Below are positions 17,759 through 25,943 of a DNA stretch of 64,000 bases, one piece after another. The DNA lies in contig NZ_BILY01000038.1 of NCBI RefSeq assembly GCF_004000805.1, positions 1 through 64,000 on the forward strand, in the 5' to 3' direction. The position numbers and the translations under genes are program-made. The notes beneath the pieces are model-generated. The model worked only from the letters and a program-made list of their open reading frames with translations. It ran no database searches and was not told the origin of the DNA. The stretch is from Paenibacillus glycanilyticus NBRC 16618 (GTDB taxonomy: Bacteria; Bacillota; Bacilli; Paenibacillales; Paenibacillaceae). The stretch's first letter is position 1; each line of letters begins with the position of its first letter.

Positions 17759-18604
17759 ATGAATCGGACCAAGTGGCGAAATGCGGGCCTAGAGCTCGTA
17801 CGCAGCAAAATGGGGATCGTCGCTGTTGCGATTCTCGTTATTTTCATACTGGGAGCGATCTTCGCTTTTCTCTCCCCTAAAGATCCGAATGCCCTGGATG
17901 CCTTGCAGCGCCTGAAGTCGCCAAGCTCCGCGCACTGGTTCGGTACCGACGACTACGGCCGCGATTACTTCGCCCGCGCCTTGTACGGAGGACGCGTCTC
18001 CCTGATGGTCGGCTTCTCCGCCATGGTTCTGGCAACCACGATCGGCACGATCGTTGGGGTTGTCAGCGGCTACTTCGGCGGCTGGATCGATAACCTGCTG
18101 ATGCGTTTATTGGAAGTCATTTTGTCGATTCCGACCTTCTTGGTCATGCTTTTGCTCAGCGTGTTCCTGAAGCCGAACCTGACGAGTATCGTCCTCATTA
18201 TCGGGCTTCTGATGTGGATGAACATGTCCCGTATCATACGGGCCGAGACGATGACGATTCTGGAGCGCGAGTACGTGCTGTATGCGAAAGCCTCCGGACA
18301 GAATCATTTGGGCATTATTTTCCGTCATATCTTCCCGAGCCTGGTTCCGGTCATTATCGTTGCCGCAACGAACAACGTGGCTTCCGCGATTATGATGGAA
18401 TCGTCGCTCAGCTTCCTCGGATTTGGGGTGCAGGCTCCAAACGCGACATGGGGAAGCATGCTGAACAATGCGCAGGGCTATATCGCGCAGGCTCCATACC
18501 TTGCGTTGTTCCCAGGTTTATTCATTCTGCTGACGGTGCTCAGCTTTAATATTCTAGGCGATATCTTGCGCGTTGGCTTCGAACCGAAGCTTGGCAAGCG
18601 GTAG
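17759..18604 (+). CDS. Peptide ABC transporter permease (DppC type)
   Basis: This second permease has 281 residues. It has the block HWFGTDDYGRDYFARALYGG and the core permease domain with EAA loop YVLYAKASGQNHLGIIFRHI. The ATG at 17759 lies 4 bp after the dppB stop and follows GAGGTGAG, so the longer upstream open frame is not used. It forms the channel with the preceding DppB-type protein. Confidence 0.93.
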   Translation: MNRTKWRNAGLELVRSKMGIVAVAILVIFILGAIFAFLSPKDPNALDALQRLKSPSSAHWFGTDDYGRDYFARALYGGRVSLMVGFSAMVLATTIGTIVGVVSGYFGGWIDNLLMRLLEVILSIPTFLVMLLLSVFLKPNLTSIVLIIGLLMWMNMSRIIRAETMTILEREYVLYAKASGQNHLGIIFRHIFPSLVPVIIVAATNNVASAIMMESSLSFLGFGVQAPNATWGSMLNNAQGYIAQAPYLALFPGLFILLTVLSFNILGDILRVGFEPKLGKR

Positions 18605-18663
18605 TTGAAGGGATCCTCCTTCCTCCCCTTGCACGCGCCCCTTCCGAAAGGAGTGAACGTTAG

Positions 18664-19695
18664 ATGGCAGACAGGCTGCTAACCGTCAATAACCTACAAG
18701 TATCCTTCCACACCCGCAGCGGAGAAAATAAAGCGGTTCGCGGCGTCAGCCTTCACATCGATCAAGGCGAGACGATCGGCATCGTTGGTGAATCCGGCAG
18801 CGGCAAGAGCGTCACCGCCAAAGCCATTATGGCGATGATTCCGCCCCCGGGCGAGATTATAAGCGGCGACATTACCTTTGCCGGCGAGAAGCTGAACAAC
18901 TTGCCGGAGCGTAAATGGCGCCAAATTCGCGGCAACCGGATCGCGATGGTATTCCAGGATCCGATGACCTCGCTTAATCCGGTTAAGAAGATTGGCGATC
19001 AGATGACGGAGGTTATCCGCCGGCACCGCGGTCTTAGCAAGGAAGCCGCGCTGAAGGAAGCCATTGAGATGCTCCGCCAGGTCGGAATTAACGAACCCGA
19101 ACGCCGCGTCCAGCAGTATCCGCATGAATTCAGCGGCGGCATGCGGCAGCGCGTTATGATCGCAATGGCATTATCCTGCCAGCCGGAGCTCCTGATCGCC
19201 GATGAACCAACAACGGCTCTCGACGTGACGATTCAGGCTCAAATACTCGATCTGCTGAAAGAATTGAAAGCGAAGACCAGTGCCTCAATCGCATTAATTA
19301 CCCACGACCTGGGCGTAGTCGCCCAGGTATGCAGCCGCGTTATCGTGATGTACGGCGGCATGGTCATGGAAGAAGGAACGGTAGAAGATATTTTCTACAA
19401 CTCCAAGCATCCGTACACGCAGGGTCTGCTGCGTTCGGTACCGCAGCGGCAAGGGGGCTCGCGCGAGCGTCTGGTGCCAATTGAAGGCTCCCCGCCGGAT
19501 CTACTCGACCCGCCCCCGGGCTGTCCGTTTATGGAACGCTGCCCGCATGCGATGCCGAAATGCGCGGAGCTTCCGCCGCATTTTCAGATCGGCGAAGGCC
19601 ATCGTGCCCTCTGCTGGCTGAACGATGTCGAGGTTCAGGCCGAATTAGCGCGCCATCCGGAAATCGAAGGGAGCGCTGCCCGTGTCAGAGGATAA
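18664..19695 (+). CDS. Peptide ABC transporter ATP-binding protein (DppD type)
   Basis: This ATPase has 343 residues with Walker A GESGSGKS, signature SGGMRQRVMIAMAL and Walker B LLIADEPTTALDV. The C-terminal oligopeptide-family tail has cysteines CPFMERCPHAMPKC. GAAAGGAG lies upstream of the ATG. It overlaps the next ATPase gene by 14 bp. It is part of the five-gene importer 15050-20587. Confidence 0.93.
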   Translation: MADRLLTVNNLQVSFHTRSGENKAVRGVSLHIDQGETIGIVGESGSGKSVTAKAIMAMIPPPGEIISGDITFAGEKLNNLPERKWRQIRGNRIAMVFQDPMTSLNPVKKIGDQMTEVIRRHRGLSKEAALKEAIEMLRQVGINEPERRVQQYPHEFSGGMRQRVMIAMALSCQPELLIADEPTTALDVTIQAQILDLLKELKAKTSASIALITHDLGVVAQVCSRVIVMYGGMVMEEGTVEDIFYNSKHPYTQGLLRSVPQRQGGSRERLVPIEGSPPDLLDPPPGCPFMERCPHAMPKCAELPPHFQIGEGHRALCWLNDVEVQAELARHPEIEGSAARVRG

Positions 19696-20587
19696 AAAAG
19701 TGCTGGTGGATGTCCAGCAGCTGAAAAAGTATTTCGTGAAAAGCCGCGATGCCTGGGGCCGCACCTCGGAAGTGCTGAAGGCCGTTGACGGCGTAAGCTT
19801 CCAGATCAACAAAGGCGAGACATTTGGCCTTGTTGGCGAATCCGGCAGCGGTAAATCCACCGTCGGCCGCTCCATTCTAAGGTTGTACGACTATACGGAC
19901 GGAACGGTCAAGTTCGACGGCCAGGATATCTCGAAGCTTAACGAAAAGCAGCTGAAGCCTTTCCGCCGGCGGATTCAATCGATTTTCCAGGATCCCTATT
20001 CGTCTCTAAATCCCGGCATGAGCGTGCTGGATTTGATCGGCGAACCGATGAATATCCACCGTCTGTACAAGGATATGGAAGAGCGCAAGGAAGTTATTGC
20101 ATCGCTGCTTGAGAGGGTAGGTCTAAAGCGCGAGCATCTGTACCGCTATCCGCATGAATTCAGCGGCGGACAGCGCCAGCGGATCTCCATTGCGCGCGCG
20201 TTGTCGGTACGCCCGGACTTCGTCGTCTGCGACGAACCGATCTCCGCGCTCGACGTATCCGTGCAAGCTCAGGTTGTTAACATGCTTGAAGATTTACAGG
20301 CTGAATTCGGCCTGACTTATTTGTTTATTGCCCATGACCTGTCCATGGTAAGGCATATTTCGGACCGGATTGGCGTGATGTATCACGGGCGGCTCGTAGA
20401 GATTGCGGACAGCGATGAGCTGTACGACAATCCGCTTCACCCGTATACGAAGGCGCTGCTGTCCGCGATTCCGGTACCGGATCCGCGCGCTGTCGTTGAA
20501 CGGGTCATTTATACGCCCGATGCTGCCGCTGAAGAAGCTGCGGTGCTGCGCGAAGTAAGCCCGGGGCATTGGGTCGCTTTACCGTAA
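19682..20587 (+). CDS. Peptide ABC transporter ATP-binding protein (DppF type)
   Basis: This partner ATPase has 301 residues with Walker A GESGSGKST, signature SGGQRQRISIARAL and Walker B VCDEPISALDVS. It starts with GTG inside the dppD reading frame (14-bp overlap). Unlike the other three ATPases of the two importers, its C-terminus lacks the cysteine cluster: it ends in an alanine/glutamate stretch and GHWVALP. That is common in some DppF proteins. Confidence 0.92.
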   Translation: MSEDKKVLVDVQQLKKYFVKSRDAWGRTSEVLKAVDGVSFQINKGETFGLVGESGSGKSTVGRSILRLYDYTDGTVKFDGQDISKLNEKQLKPFRRRIQSIFQDPYSSLNPGMSVLDLIGEPMNIHRLYKDMEERKEVIASLLERVGLKREHLYRYPHEFSGGQRQRISIARALSVRPDFVVCDEPISALDVSVQAQVVNMLEDLQAEFGLTYLFIAHDLSMVRHISDRIGVMYHGRLVEIADSDELYDNPLHPYTKALLSAIPVPDPRAVVERVIYTPDAAAEEAAVLREVSPGHWVALP

Positions 20588-20631
20588 GATCATTAATCAG
20601 AGCCAAGTTAGCTAAGGGAGGCTGAAACCAA

Positions 20632-21066
20632 ATGACGAATATCGTAAAGCTGTCGCAATGGGATGCATTGCTTGTGGAGTCTCTTCGCAAAGGACATGGC
20701 TGGTCGGATGACGAAATTATTGCCAGAGTAAAGGCCGGAGCCGATCTTCCGACGGATGATAGCATCTTCCAATTCAACTATAGCGATCTGGCGGCCTTTG
20801 CCGAGAAAGAGCCGGAAACTTTTGAATCGGCAGTCCGTAACGGCTACCAGATCAAGTACAATACCGTGCGCGGCCTCCGCAGCTGGATTTGGGTCGCCTT
20901 CGGCGACGAGCCTCAGCTTGAGCTTGAAGCCGGACAAGAAGCCGTAACCGCACAGCTCACGCCTGAACAGCTGGAGCGCCTGAGAACGGCGCTGTCCTTC
21001 GGCTGGTCCATCGAGCCGGTTGAAGGCGCGGCGGGCTCTTACCGGATCGAACCGATTCAGCGGTAA
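20632..21066 (+). CDS. Conserved-looking hypothetical protein at the end of the Dpp operon
   Basis: This is a soluble, acidic protein of 144 residues without signal peptide or membrane segment. I recognise no family. The centre has an aromatic-rich strand (GYQIKYNTVRGLRSWIWVAF), and a C-terminal helix (LTPEQLERLRTALSFGW) precedes a short beta-like end. AGGGAGG stands 9 nt before the ATG. It begins 44 bp after dppF, with no terminator between, and a strong terminator follows it, so it is probably the last gene of the ABC operon. It may be an accessory or regulatory factor (inference). Confidence 0.7.
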   Translation: MTNIVKLSQWDALLVESLRKGHGWSDDEIIARVKAGADLPTDDSIFQFNYSDLAAFAEKEPETFESAVRNGYQIKYNTVRGLRSWIWVAFGDEPQLELEAGQEAVTAQLTPEQLERLRTALSFGWSIEPVEGAAGSYRIEPIQR

Positions 21067-21085
21067 GATTAAGGCGATTAATTGT

Positions 21086-21134
21086 TAAGGGGCTGTCCCA
21101 TCGTCATTGTAATGACATATGGGACAGCCCCTTA
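21086..21134. terminator. Strong terminator hairpin of the Dpp operon
   Basis: A 16-bp stem TAAGGGGCTGTCCCAT / ATGGGACAGCCCCTTA with an inner GTCATT/AATGAC stem is nearly perfect from end to end. A T-rich tail (TTATTATTTC) follows on the plus strand. Confidence 0.9.
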
Positions 21135-21147
21135 TTATTTCTTGACG

Positions 21148-21336
21148 TACGTTGGAATTTCTCCAGTAAAATGAGCAATTTATGAACCATTCCGAGGCTA
21201 CGTTGGAATCACTCCAGTATAAAGGCCAAAAATGCGCCGCATCATCCAAATTGAGCTTATTTTACTGGAGGCAATCCAATGTAGATCTTTCGAAACACTT
21301 GATATGCCTCCTAATACTGTACCAAATCCAACGTAG
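21148..21336. repeat. Dispersed TGGA/TCCA hairpin repeats, second cluster
   Basis: Four related units of about 25 bp lie at 21148-21172, 21199-21223, 21257-21284 and, degraded, 21312-21336. The first two read TACGTTGGAAT...CTCCAGTA; the last two are inverted. The family is the same as at 1-183. It fills the gap between the Dpp operon terminator and the end of the minus-strand gene at 21338. Confidence 0.65.
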
Positions 21337-21337
21337 A

Positions 21338-21922
21338 CTACTCCCAATCAACGTATCTTTCTTCTCCGCCGAATAATTTATCTGCAATCAATTTCCCATC
21401 CTCACTAAAACCCCGAATCGTCCAATTGTCCTCCGATGGCCCATTAAATACAAATAAGGCGTAATTGTCGGTAACTTCTTGCAGATGGTACTCGCTTGGA
21501 TTTGATTTTACCTCGTCAAGGGATAGCCGATAAGGCTCCGTTGGCCCTATATTGTCCATGTGGTTTCCGATCGCGATATATTTGATTTTTGATTCATCAG
21601 CGGTTTTTACGGCCACCAGAAAACTTTCGGGATCGCCAATCCCTGAAGCTTGAAATGGTTTGCCTTCTAAAACCTGAAAACTATAAGATCCTTCGTCATA
21701 ACGGTAGAGGAACCCGTATTTCTTTTCTATTTTTGCCACGCCAAAACTATGGTTGGAATTGTCCTCGAATAAAACAGCCTTGGCGCTATTCCCCATATCC
21801 TCGGTCCGAATAACCTTTACATCCCCATGTATGGCGTTCGTTATTTTGAAATGCAGTCCTTCTACAAAAAGAAATCCGACTATAGCGCATACGGAAATGA
21901 CCGCAAACATGAATTTTTTCAA
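21338..21922 (-). CDS. Hypothetical single-span membrane protein
   Basis: The product has one N-terminal hydrophobic segment (FMFAVISVCAIVGFLFVEGL), then about 170 residues predicted to lie outside the membrane. It has no lipobox and no domain I recognise. The mature part alternates strands and charged turns. I prefer a TTG start at 21922 (194 residues), because GGGAGG lies 7 nt before it; the upstream ATG at 21937 overlaps that ribosome site. The gene stands alone. Confidence 0.65.
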   Translation of the reverse strand: MKKFMFAVISVCAIVGFLFVEGLHFKITNAIHGDVKVIRTEDMGNSAKAVLFEDNSNHSFGVAKIEKKYGFLYRYDEGSYSFQVLEGKPFQASGIGDPESFLVAVKTADESKIKYIAIGNHMDNIGPTEPYRLSLDEVKSNPSEYHLQEVTDNYALFVFNGPSEDNWTIRGFSEDGKLIADKLFGGEERYVDWE

Positions 21923-21990
21923 GTAAATCCCTCCCATCCATTATGAGCTTATATCCTTGCGTAAGAAAAAGCCAGTGAACTTCCGTTTCT

Positions 21991-22018
21991 TTGAGCTCTA
22001 ACAAAGCCATGATATAAT
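21991..22018 (+). promoter_or_regulatory. Sigma-A-type promoter
   Basis: TTGAGC (21991-21996), a 16-nt spacer and TATAAT (22013-22018) lie 35 nt before the small gene at 22053. Confidence 0.55.
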
Positions 22019-22052
22019 AACGCCAATCAAGCATTGGAGGTCGCATAAGAAC

Positions 22053-22292
22053 GTGGAAACAACAACCGAGCAGCAAATCGCGGAGTGGATGGTTAACGAG
22101 ATTAAATTCAGAGGGATGCTGCGCCAGGAGGAAGCAATCGAGCATGTGAAGCAGCATTTTGGCGAGCAGTATATCTTCGTGAACGAGAACGGGAATGTCT
22201 CCTTGGAAAAGGAAGTGAAAAAGGCATTCCGCAAGCTGCATAAGGGACGGGTCGCTTGGGACCGGGACGGCTTCTTCTGGGCGTGGACTTAA
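22053..22292 (+). CDS. Small protein, DUF6953-like
   Basis: This is a soluble protein of 79 residues starting with GTG; GGAGG lies 12 nt upstream. The pattern EWMVNEI...GEQYIFVNENGN...KAFRKLHKGRVAWDRDGFFW resembles small DUF6953 proteins of Bacillales. These look like mini winged-helix folds, but no function is known to me. A promoter is visible upstream and a terminator downstream, so it is an independent gene. Confidence 0.75.
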   Translation: METTTEQQIAEWMVNEIKFRGMLRQEEAIEHVKQHFGEQYIFVNENGNVSLEKEVKKAFRKLHKGRVAWDRDGFFWAWT

Positions 22293-22340
22293 GCGGGAGC
22301 CTCACCGCCCGCCTAGCTTCAGCGTCAGCACCGTAACAAA

Positions 22341-22366
22341 AAGCCTCCAGCTTAAGCTGGAGGCTT
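22341..22366. terminator. Perfect palindromic terminator
   Basis: A 13-bp perfect self-complementary stem (AAGCCTCCAGCTT and its complement) lies between converging genes. An A-run precedes it on the plus strand, so it can end the MATE gene as well as the small upstream gene. Confidence 0.8.
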
Positions 22367-22378
22367 CATCTATTTAAG

Positions 22379-23776
22379 CTAGTCAATCAACCGATGCCGG
22401 TACCATTTCTTGCCGCGGAAGCGCCAGAGGAAGATCGTACCCCTTACGCCCCACTCCAGGTTCATCGCGAGCCAGACGCCAATGATGCCGAAGTCGAAGA
22501 CAATCGCGAGCAGATATCCAAGCACAATCCGGAACAGCCACATCGACAGGAGCGATACGACCGACGTAAACTTCGAGTCGCCCGCGGCCCGAAGGGCCGA
22601 CGGCATAATAAAGCTGATGGACCAGAACACTACCTGCATAAGAGCATTAATAATCGTAATGATGAAGATATCGTCTACAATCTCAGCCGGCGGATGGAAC
22701 AACCCCACCAACGGATAGAATAGCGGCAGCATCAGGCAAGCCATCACGAACAGGCAAGCCGTGGACAACCACAGGAAGGATCGGGTGAACTTCCGGGCAT
22801 CCTCGATATTCCGCTGCCCCATGCATTGGCCAATAACCGTGATTGCGGTGATCGCCAGCGCATTGGACGGGATCTGCAGCACGTTGGCAAGCGAGCCGCT
22901 AATCGCGTTAGTTGCGATAGCGAAGGTACCCAGACCAACGACAAACGTTTGGGTAACGATTTTGCCGCCGTTGAAGAACATCTGCTCTGCCGCAAACGGC
23001 AGCCCGACGAACAGAATTTTCCGAAGCATCGAAAAATTGACCGACAGCATATCCCGAAGGCGAAGCCGCAGGTTCGTATCAATCTTTACGAGGTAGACAA
23101 TGGCCAGAATAGCTGCCGCATACCGCGAAATATTGACGGAGATGGCAAGCCCCAGCACGCCCATATTCATCAGGTTAATAAAGACGATGTTGAGCAGCAC
23201 GTACGTCAGGTTCATGACAAGCGACAGCATGAGCGATGCCCGGCTTCTTCCGATCCCGCGAAGCGCCCCGCATACCGCCTCCATCATGGCGATGCCGACA
23301 TAAGACAAGCCGCTGCCGATCAGATACGTCCTACCCTCCCGGAATACCTCCGGCGAAGCCGCTCCAAACAGCAGATTGAGCATCTGGCTATGGAACACCA
23401 CGACAATCAGGCTGATTGCAAAAGCGACAAGCGTAACCGACGAGACGGAGCTCGCCGCGGACTTCGATACCATCTGATGATTGCCGCTGCCTTTGTATTG
23501 CGCAACAACAACCGTTCCCCCTGTCGATACGGCGATAAAGACGCTGATCAGGAAGATGTTCAGCGAATCGACCATGTTGACGGCACTGACCGCGTCCACG
23601 CCGGACGAGCTGACCATTGCCGTGTTCACCAGGTTGAGGCCAACGATAAACGCCTGGTCAATCAAAATCGGAATAAACAAGGCAATTATTTGCCGGTAAT
23701 CAATCGACACTCCCGTGAAGTGCTTTTCCAGGAAAGCCTCATGCTTTCCTCTCAGTCTGGGTCGTCCTATACCCAT
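22379..23776 (-). CDS. MATE family efflux transporter
   Basis: This multidrug/toxin extrusion protein has 465 residues and about 12 membrane spans in two related halves. The first span region IIALFIPILIDQAFIVGLNLVNTAMVS and loop STGGTVVVAQYKGSGNH fit MATE transporters, which export organic cations or drugs using a Na+ or H+ gradient. No dedicated regulator adjoins it. A palindrome CGCCATG...CATGGCG (23840-23860) lies 64 bp upstream and may be regulatory. Only weak Shine-Dalgarno sequence precedes the ATG. Confidence 0.9.
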   Translation of the reverse strand: MGIGRPRLRGKHEAFLEKHFTGVSIDYRQIIALFIPILIDQAFIVGLNLVNTAMVSSSGVDAVSAVNMVDSLNIFLISVFIAVSTGGTVVVAQYKGSGNHQMVSKSAASSVSSVTLVAFAISLIVVVFHSQMLNLLFGAASPEVFREGRTYLIGSGLSYVGIAMMEAVCGALRGIGRSRASLMLSLVMNLTYVLLNIVFINLMNMGVLGLAISVNISRYAAAILAIVYLVKIDTNLRLRLRDMLSVNFSMLRKILFVGLPFAAEQMFFNGGKIVTQTFVVGLGTFAIATNAISGSLANVLQIPSNALAITAITVIGQCMGQRNIEDARKFTRSFLWLSTACLFVMACLMLPLFYPLVGLFHPPAEIVDDIFIITIINALMQVVFWSISFIMPSALRAAGDSKFTSVVSLLSMWLFRIVLGYLLAIVFDFGIIGVWLAMNLEWGVRGTIFLWRFRGKKWYRHRLID

Positions 23777-23839
23777 ATCATCATCTCATTCTTCTCGTTG
23801 AATTGGTGAAGCTTAAACTACCTACTAAGCTACTACTAT

Positions 23840-23860
23840 CGCCATGATTTGTCCATGGCG
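23840..23860. other. Palindrome upstream of MATE gene
   Basis: CGCCATG and CATGGCG are perfectly inverted around 7 nt. There is no T-run, so an operator is as likely as an RNA hairpin. Confidence 0.35.
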
Positions 23861-23882
23861 GATTTCCGGCTAACGGCACAAA

Positions 23883-23913
23883 AAATCCACCTGCCTTAAG
23901 CGGCCGTGGATTT
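23883..23913 (-). terminator. Terminator overlapping the stop of the HPP-like gene
   Basis: The stem AAATCCAC / GTGGATTT with A-run 23879-23885 (a U-run on the minus strand) overlaps the last codons of the HPP-like gene. Confidence 0.6.
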
Positions 23914-24357
23914 GGAGGATTCGTACGTCTGCGCTCTTCTGCTCTCAAGCTTCCGGGCGATGTAAAGCACCAGCATAAGACCAAGCAGCGCCACGCCTAC
24001 GGAGAGCGGAATCGCCCAATGATGGGTGGAGTGCGAGAAGAACGGGATCAGCGCCACAGCCACAATCGGCGGGGCATTCCATTTGAATTTATTGATTAGC
24101 CAGATGGTAATAATGACGTTAACAAACAGCGAGATCGGACTTGGATAAATGTAGTACAATACCGTCCCGATGACAGAGGATACAACCGCGCCAAAGGTGA
24201 CTTTGCCCACTTCCGATATCGTCGAGGAACGGGATAAGAACAGAAAGCTAAACGCGCCAAGCGTCGGGAAAAATAAGGTGTCTAGGAAAGAAAAATGCAG
24301 GGAAAGCCAATAAATAAGCATCACATACAGGCAAATTGCTATGGTTTTCAAGTTCAT
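23896..24357 (-). CDS. HPP-like integral membrane protein
   Basis: This membrane protein of about 153 residues has four to five hydrophobic segments. The blocks FFPTLGAFSFLFL, FGAVVSSVIGTVLYY and FKWNAPPIVAVALIPF resemble the HPP family, whose bacterial members are linked to nitrite or other anion transport. The C-terminus is basic (RKLESRR). I place the start at the ATG 24357, before the first membrane span. The upstream in-frame ATGs at 24411 and 24444 add a hydrophilic stretch without a good ribosome site. The family call is moderate. Confidence 0.6.
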   Translation of the reverse strand: MNLKTIAICLYVMLIYWLSLHFSFLDTLFFPTLGAFSFLFLSRSSTISEVGKVTFGAVVSSVIGTVLYYIYPSPISLFVNVIITIWLINKFKWNAPPIVAVALIPFFSHSTHHWAIPLSVGVALLGLMLVLYIARKLESRRAQTYESSKSTAA

Positions 24358-24551
24358 AAGCTTCTTGTTATACCTCCAGTCAGCTGCCGTACAAAATTGC
24401 GCTCGTTCCATTCTAAAGAGTTTTGGAAAGAGCGTCAATCGCAAAATATTCTCATTTATTTATACCTAAATCCCTACCAGAAAACTAAGAATTATTGTAT
24501 ACTGAGTGTAATCATCACGTAAACCATTTCGCGTGAATGGAGGATTCCTAT

Positions 24552-25004
24552 ATGTCCCAATCAACAGTTAACCTCAGTTACGAATGCGTCGAGGAAGTGC
24601 CCCTGCACCGCGTCCGAGGCAATCAGCTTGGCATTCTGCTAAGCGTCATTGCAGCGCTCTTGACCCAGCAATGGTGGATTCTATTCCTGCCGCTGGCCGT
24701 CCAGCTCGTCAGCCGTACGTACGGAGTCAAATATAATCCGTTTGTCCGCCTGTTCTCGCCGTTACTCCCGGTGAGCCAGCGGACCGAAGCCCGCGAGCTG
24801 CTGCGCTTTAACAACCTGCTCGCGATTCTGTTCCTTGTCGTCACCCTTGCCGCCCATTATCTTGGACTGACGGTGCTGTCTTACATCGCCTTAGGCATGC
24901 TGACTGCCGCCGTTGTGGCTGCTTTAAGCGGCTTCTGCCTCGGCTGCTTCATGTACTTCCAATACAAGCAGTTCCGTTATCGCCAAGCTGCAAAAGTAAA
25001 ATAA
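24552..25004 (+). CDS. DUF4395 family membrane protein
   Basis: This protein has 150 residues and four membrane segments in two hairpins (about 28-55 and 90-135). Between them lies the family block YGVKYNPFVRLFSPLLP. Near the N-terminus is HRVRGNQLGI. DUF4395 members have no known function; some sit near thioredoxin-like proteins, but none adjoins here. GGAGG lies 8 nt before ATG 24552, which decides the start. It is followed by a strong terminator. Confidence 0.8.
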   Translation: MSQSTVNLSYECVEEVPLHRVRGNQLGILLSVIAALLTQQWWILFLPLAVQLVSRTYGVKYNPFVRLFSPLLPVSQRTEARELLRFNNLLAILFLVVTLAAHYLGLTVLSYIALGMLTAAVVAALSGFCLGCFMYFQYKQFRYRQAAKVK

Positions 25005-25012
25005 GATAAACA

Positions 25013-25038
25013 AAAGCCCGCCGTCTCCGGCGGGCTTT
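25013..25038. terminator. Bidirectional terminator
   Basis: AAAGCCCGCCG / CGGCGGGCTTT form an 11-bp stem with a 4-nt loop and T-rich flanks, between converging genes. Confidence 0.9.
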
Positions 25039-25050
25039 CTTTCTATTCCG

Positions 25051-25704
25051 TTAAAGAACGATATCGGAAATAAACCGTTCCAACACCGTCACATCGGTAA
25101 TGTTTTTGTTACAGCTCTCGCTGTTCACGCACATATAATTGCCGATAGCCTTGTAGTAATCCGGCGAAGCATTAGCCGGTCTCGACTTCGTAACGGCCGA
25201 GAACAATGCCACTTCCTCATGCCGGTTGCACAGGAAGCATACGCTCTTCTTCTGCACCGGCGTAAATCTGCCTTCCACGCCTACAAGCCGGCCGTTCAGA
25301 TGATACGCGAGATACATTTTATTCGTTGCGATATCCGTCCAGCCGAGATAAGTCACATAACGCAGATCAATCGCCGCGAGATCGGGAACCTTCAGCTTCT
25401 TAGCCTTCGGGAACAGCTTCTTGAGCTGCTTCTCCTCGACGCTGTCGAACGGCTTCACGTATTCCTCAAGCGACCTCAGATAACCCTGAAACTCCAGCGG
25501 GGTATTTAACGACGCGAAGCATTCGAGCAGCTTCTGCTCAGCCTCCGTTGCCCCCGGGAATGCTTCCATCACCTTAAAAGGCGTGTTTGACCGCACGGAC
25601 GCAATAACCTTCGGATCGGATACCGTGCTGCAGGCCTTCTGCAGCTCTCCTACTTGCTTCTTAATCATATTCAGTTGATGGTTTCTAATAAATGGTGTAC
25701 ACAT
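25051..25704 (-). CDS. FusB/FusC-type EF-G-binding protein
   Basis: This protein has 217 residues, close to staphylococcal FusB (about 213). An N-terminal helical domain (about 1-120) is followed by a C-terminal treble-clef zinc domain with CFLC (about 155-158) and MCVNSESC near 192-199, giving four cysteine ligands. FusB-type proteins bind elongation factor G and free it from fusidic-acid-stalled ribosomes. The upstream region carries a 17-codon leader ORF and a hairpin covering the ribosome site and start codon, so the gene looks inducible. Resistance in this organism is inference; the family call is strong. Confidence 0.85.
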   Translation of the reverse strand: MCTPFIRNHQLNMIKKQVGELQKACSTVSDPKVIASVRSNTPFKVMEAFPGATEAEQKLLECFASLNTPLEFQGYLRSLEEYVKPFDSVEEKQLKKLFPKAKKLKVPDLAAIDLRYVTYLGWTDIATNKMYLAYHLNGRLVGVEGRFTPVQKKSVCFLCNRHEEVALFSAVTKSRPANASPDYYKAIGNYMCVNSESCNKNITDVTVLERFISDIVL

Positions 25705-25775
25705 TGCTTTGTCAGCCCCTTATTTTATTTGATCGACTTACTCTCAAATAAGGTGCAAAGCCCATTATTAGAAAC
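25681..25775 (-). promoter_or_regulatory. Hairpin sequestering the fusB-like start
   Basis: Three inverted pairs nest on one axis: 25681-25695 with 25762-25775 (14 of 15 bases), GCTTTG 25706-25711 with CAAAGC 25756-25761, and CCTTATTT 25718-25725 with AAATAAGG 25746-25753. On the mRNA this folds the AAGGGG ribosome site and the ATG (25704) into one long stem-loop, the layout of a translational attenuator. Confidence 0.75.
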
Positions 25776-25824
25776 GATAGCCGGGCGACCATCCTTCAAG
25801 TACGCCCCATGCAAAGTATCGCCC

Positions 25825-25878
25825 CTAATTCAGGCTCTGCATGAAGCTGATTCGTAATCCGGCAAATTGATTTGCCAT
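25825..25878 (-). CDS. Leader peptide upstream of the fusB-like gene
   Basis: A 17-codon ORF (MANQFAGLRISFMQSLN) starts with ATG at 25878, 8 nt after an excellent GGGAGG site (25892-25887). It has its own -10 box TATAAT (25909-25904). It ends 50 nt before the start-sequestering hairpin of the fusB-like gene. Short leader ORFs in front of a hidden start are the hallmark of attenuation-controlled ribosome-drug resistance genes: stalling on the leader opens the hairpin. It is too short for ordinary gene finding. Its translation is unproven, but ribosome site, promoter, leader and hairpin in the right order support it. Confidence 0.65.
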   Translation of the reverse strand: MANQFAGLRISFMQSLN

Positions 25879-25903
25879 TGTTACCGCCTCCCTTTACTAC
25901 TCG

Positions 25904-25933
25904 ATTATAAAATAGATCCGGCTTCGCCCGCAA
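25904..25933 (-). promoter_or_regulatory. Promoter for leader peptide and fusB-like gene
   Basis: TTGCGG (25933-25928), an 18-nt spacer and TATAAT (25909-25904) stand on the minus strand, 26 nt before the leader ORF. Confidence 0.5.
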
Positions 25934-25943
25934 TCCTCGCCGC

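Noticed and set aside
22826..23809. 327-codon open frame on the plus strand
   Set aside because: It is antisense to the MATE transporter, with a composition (many Arg, His, Asp) typical of shadow frames.
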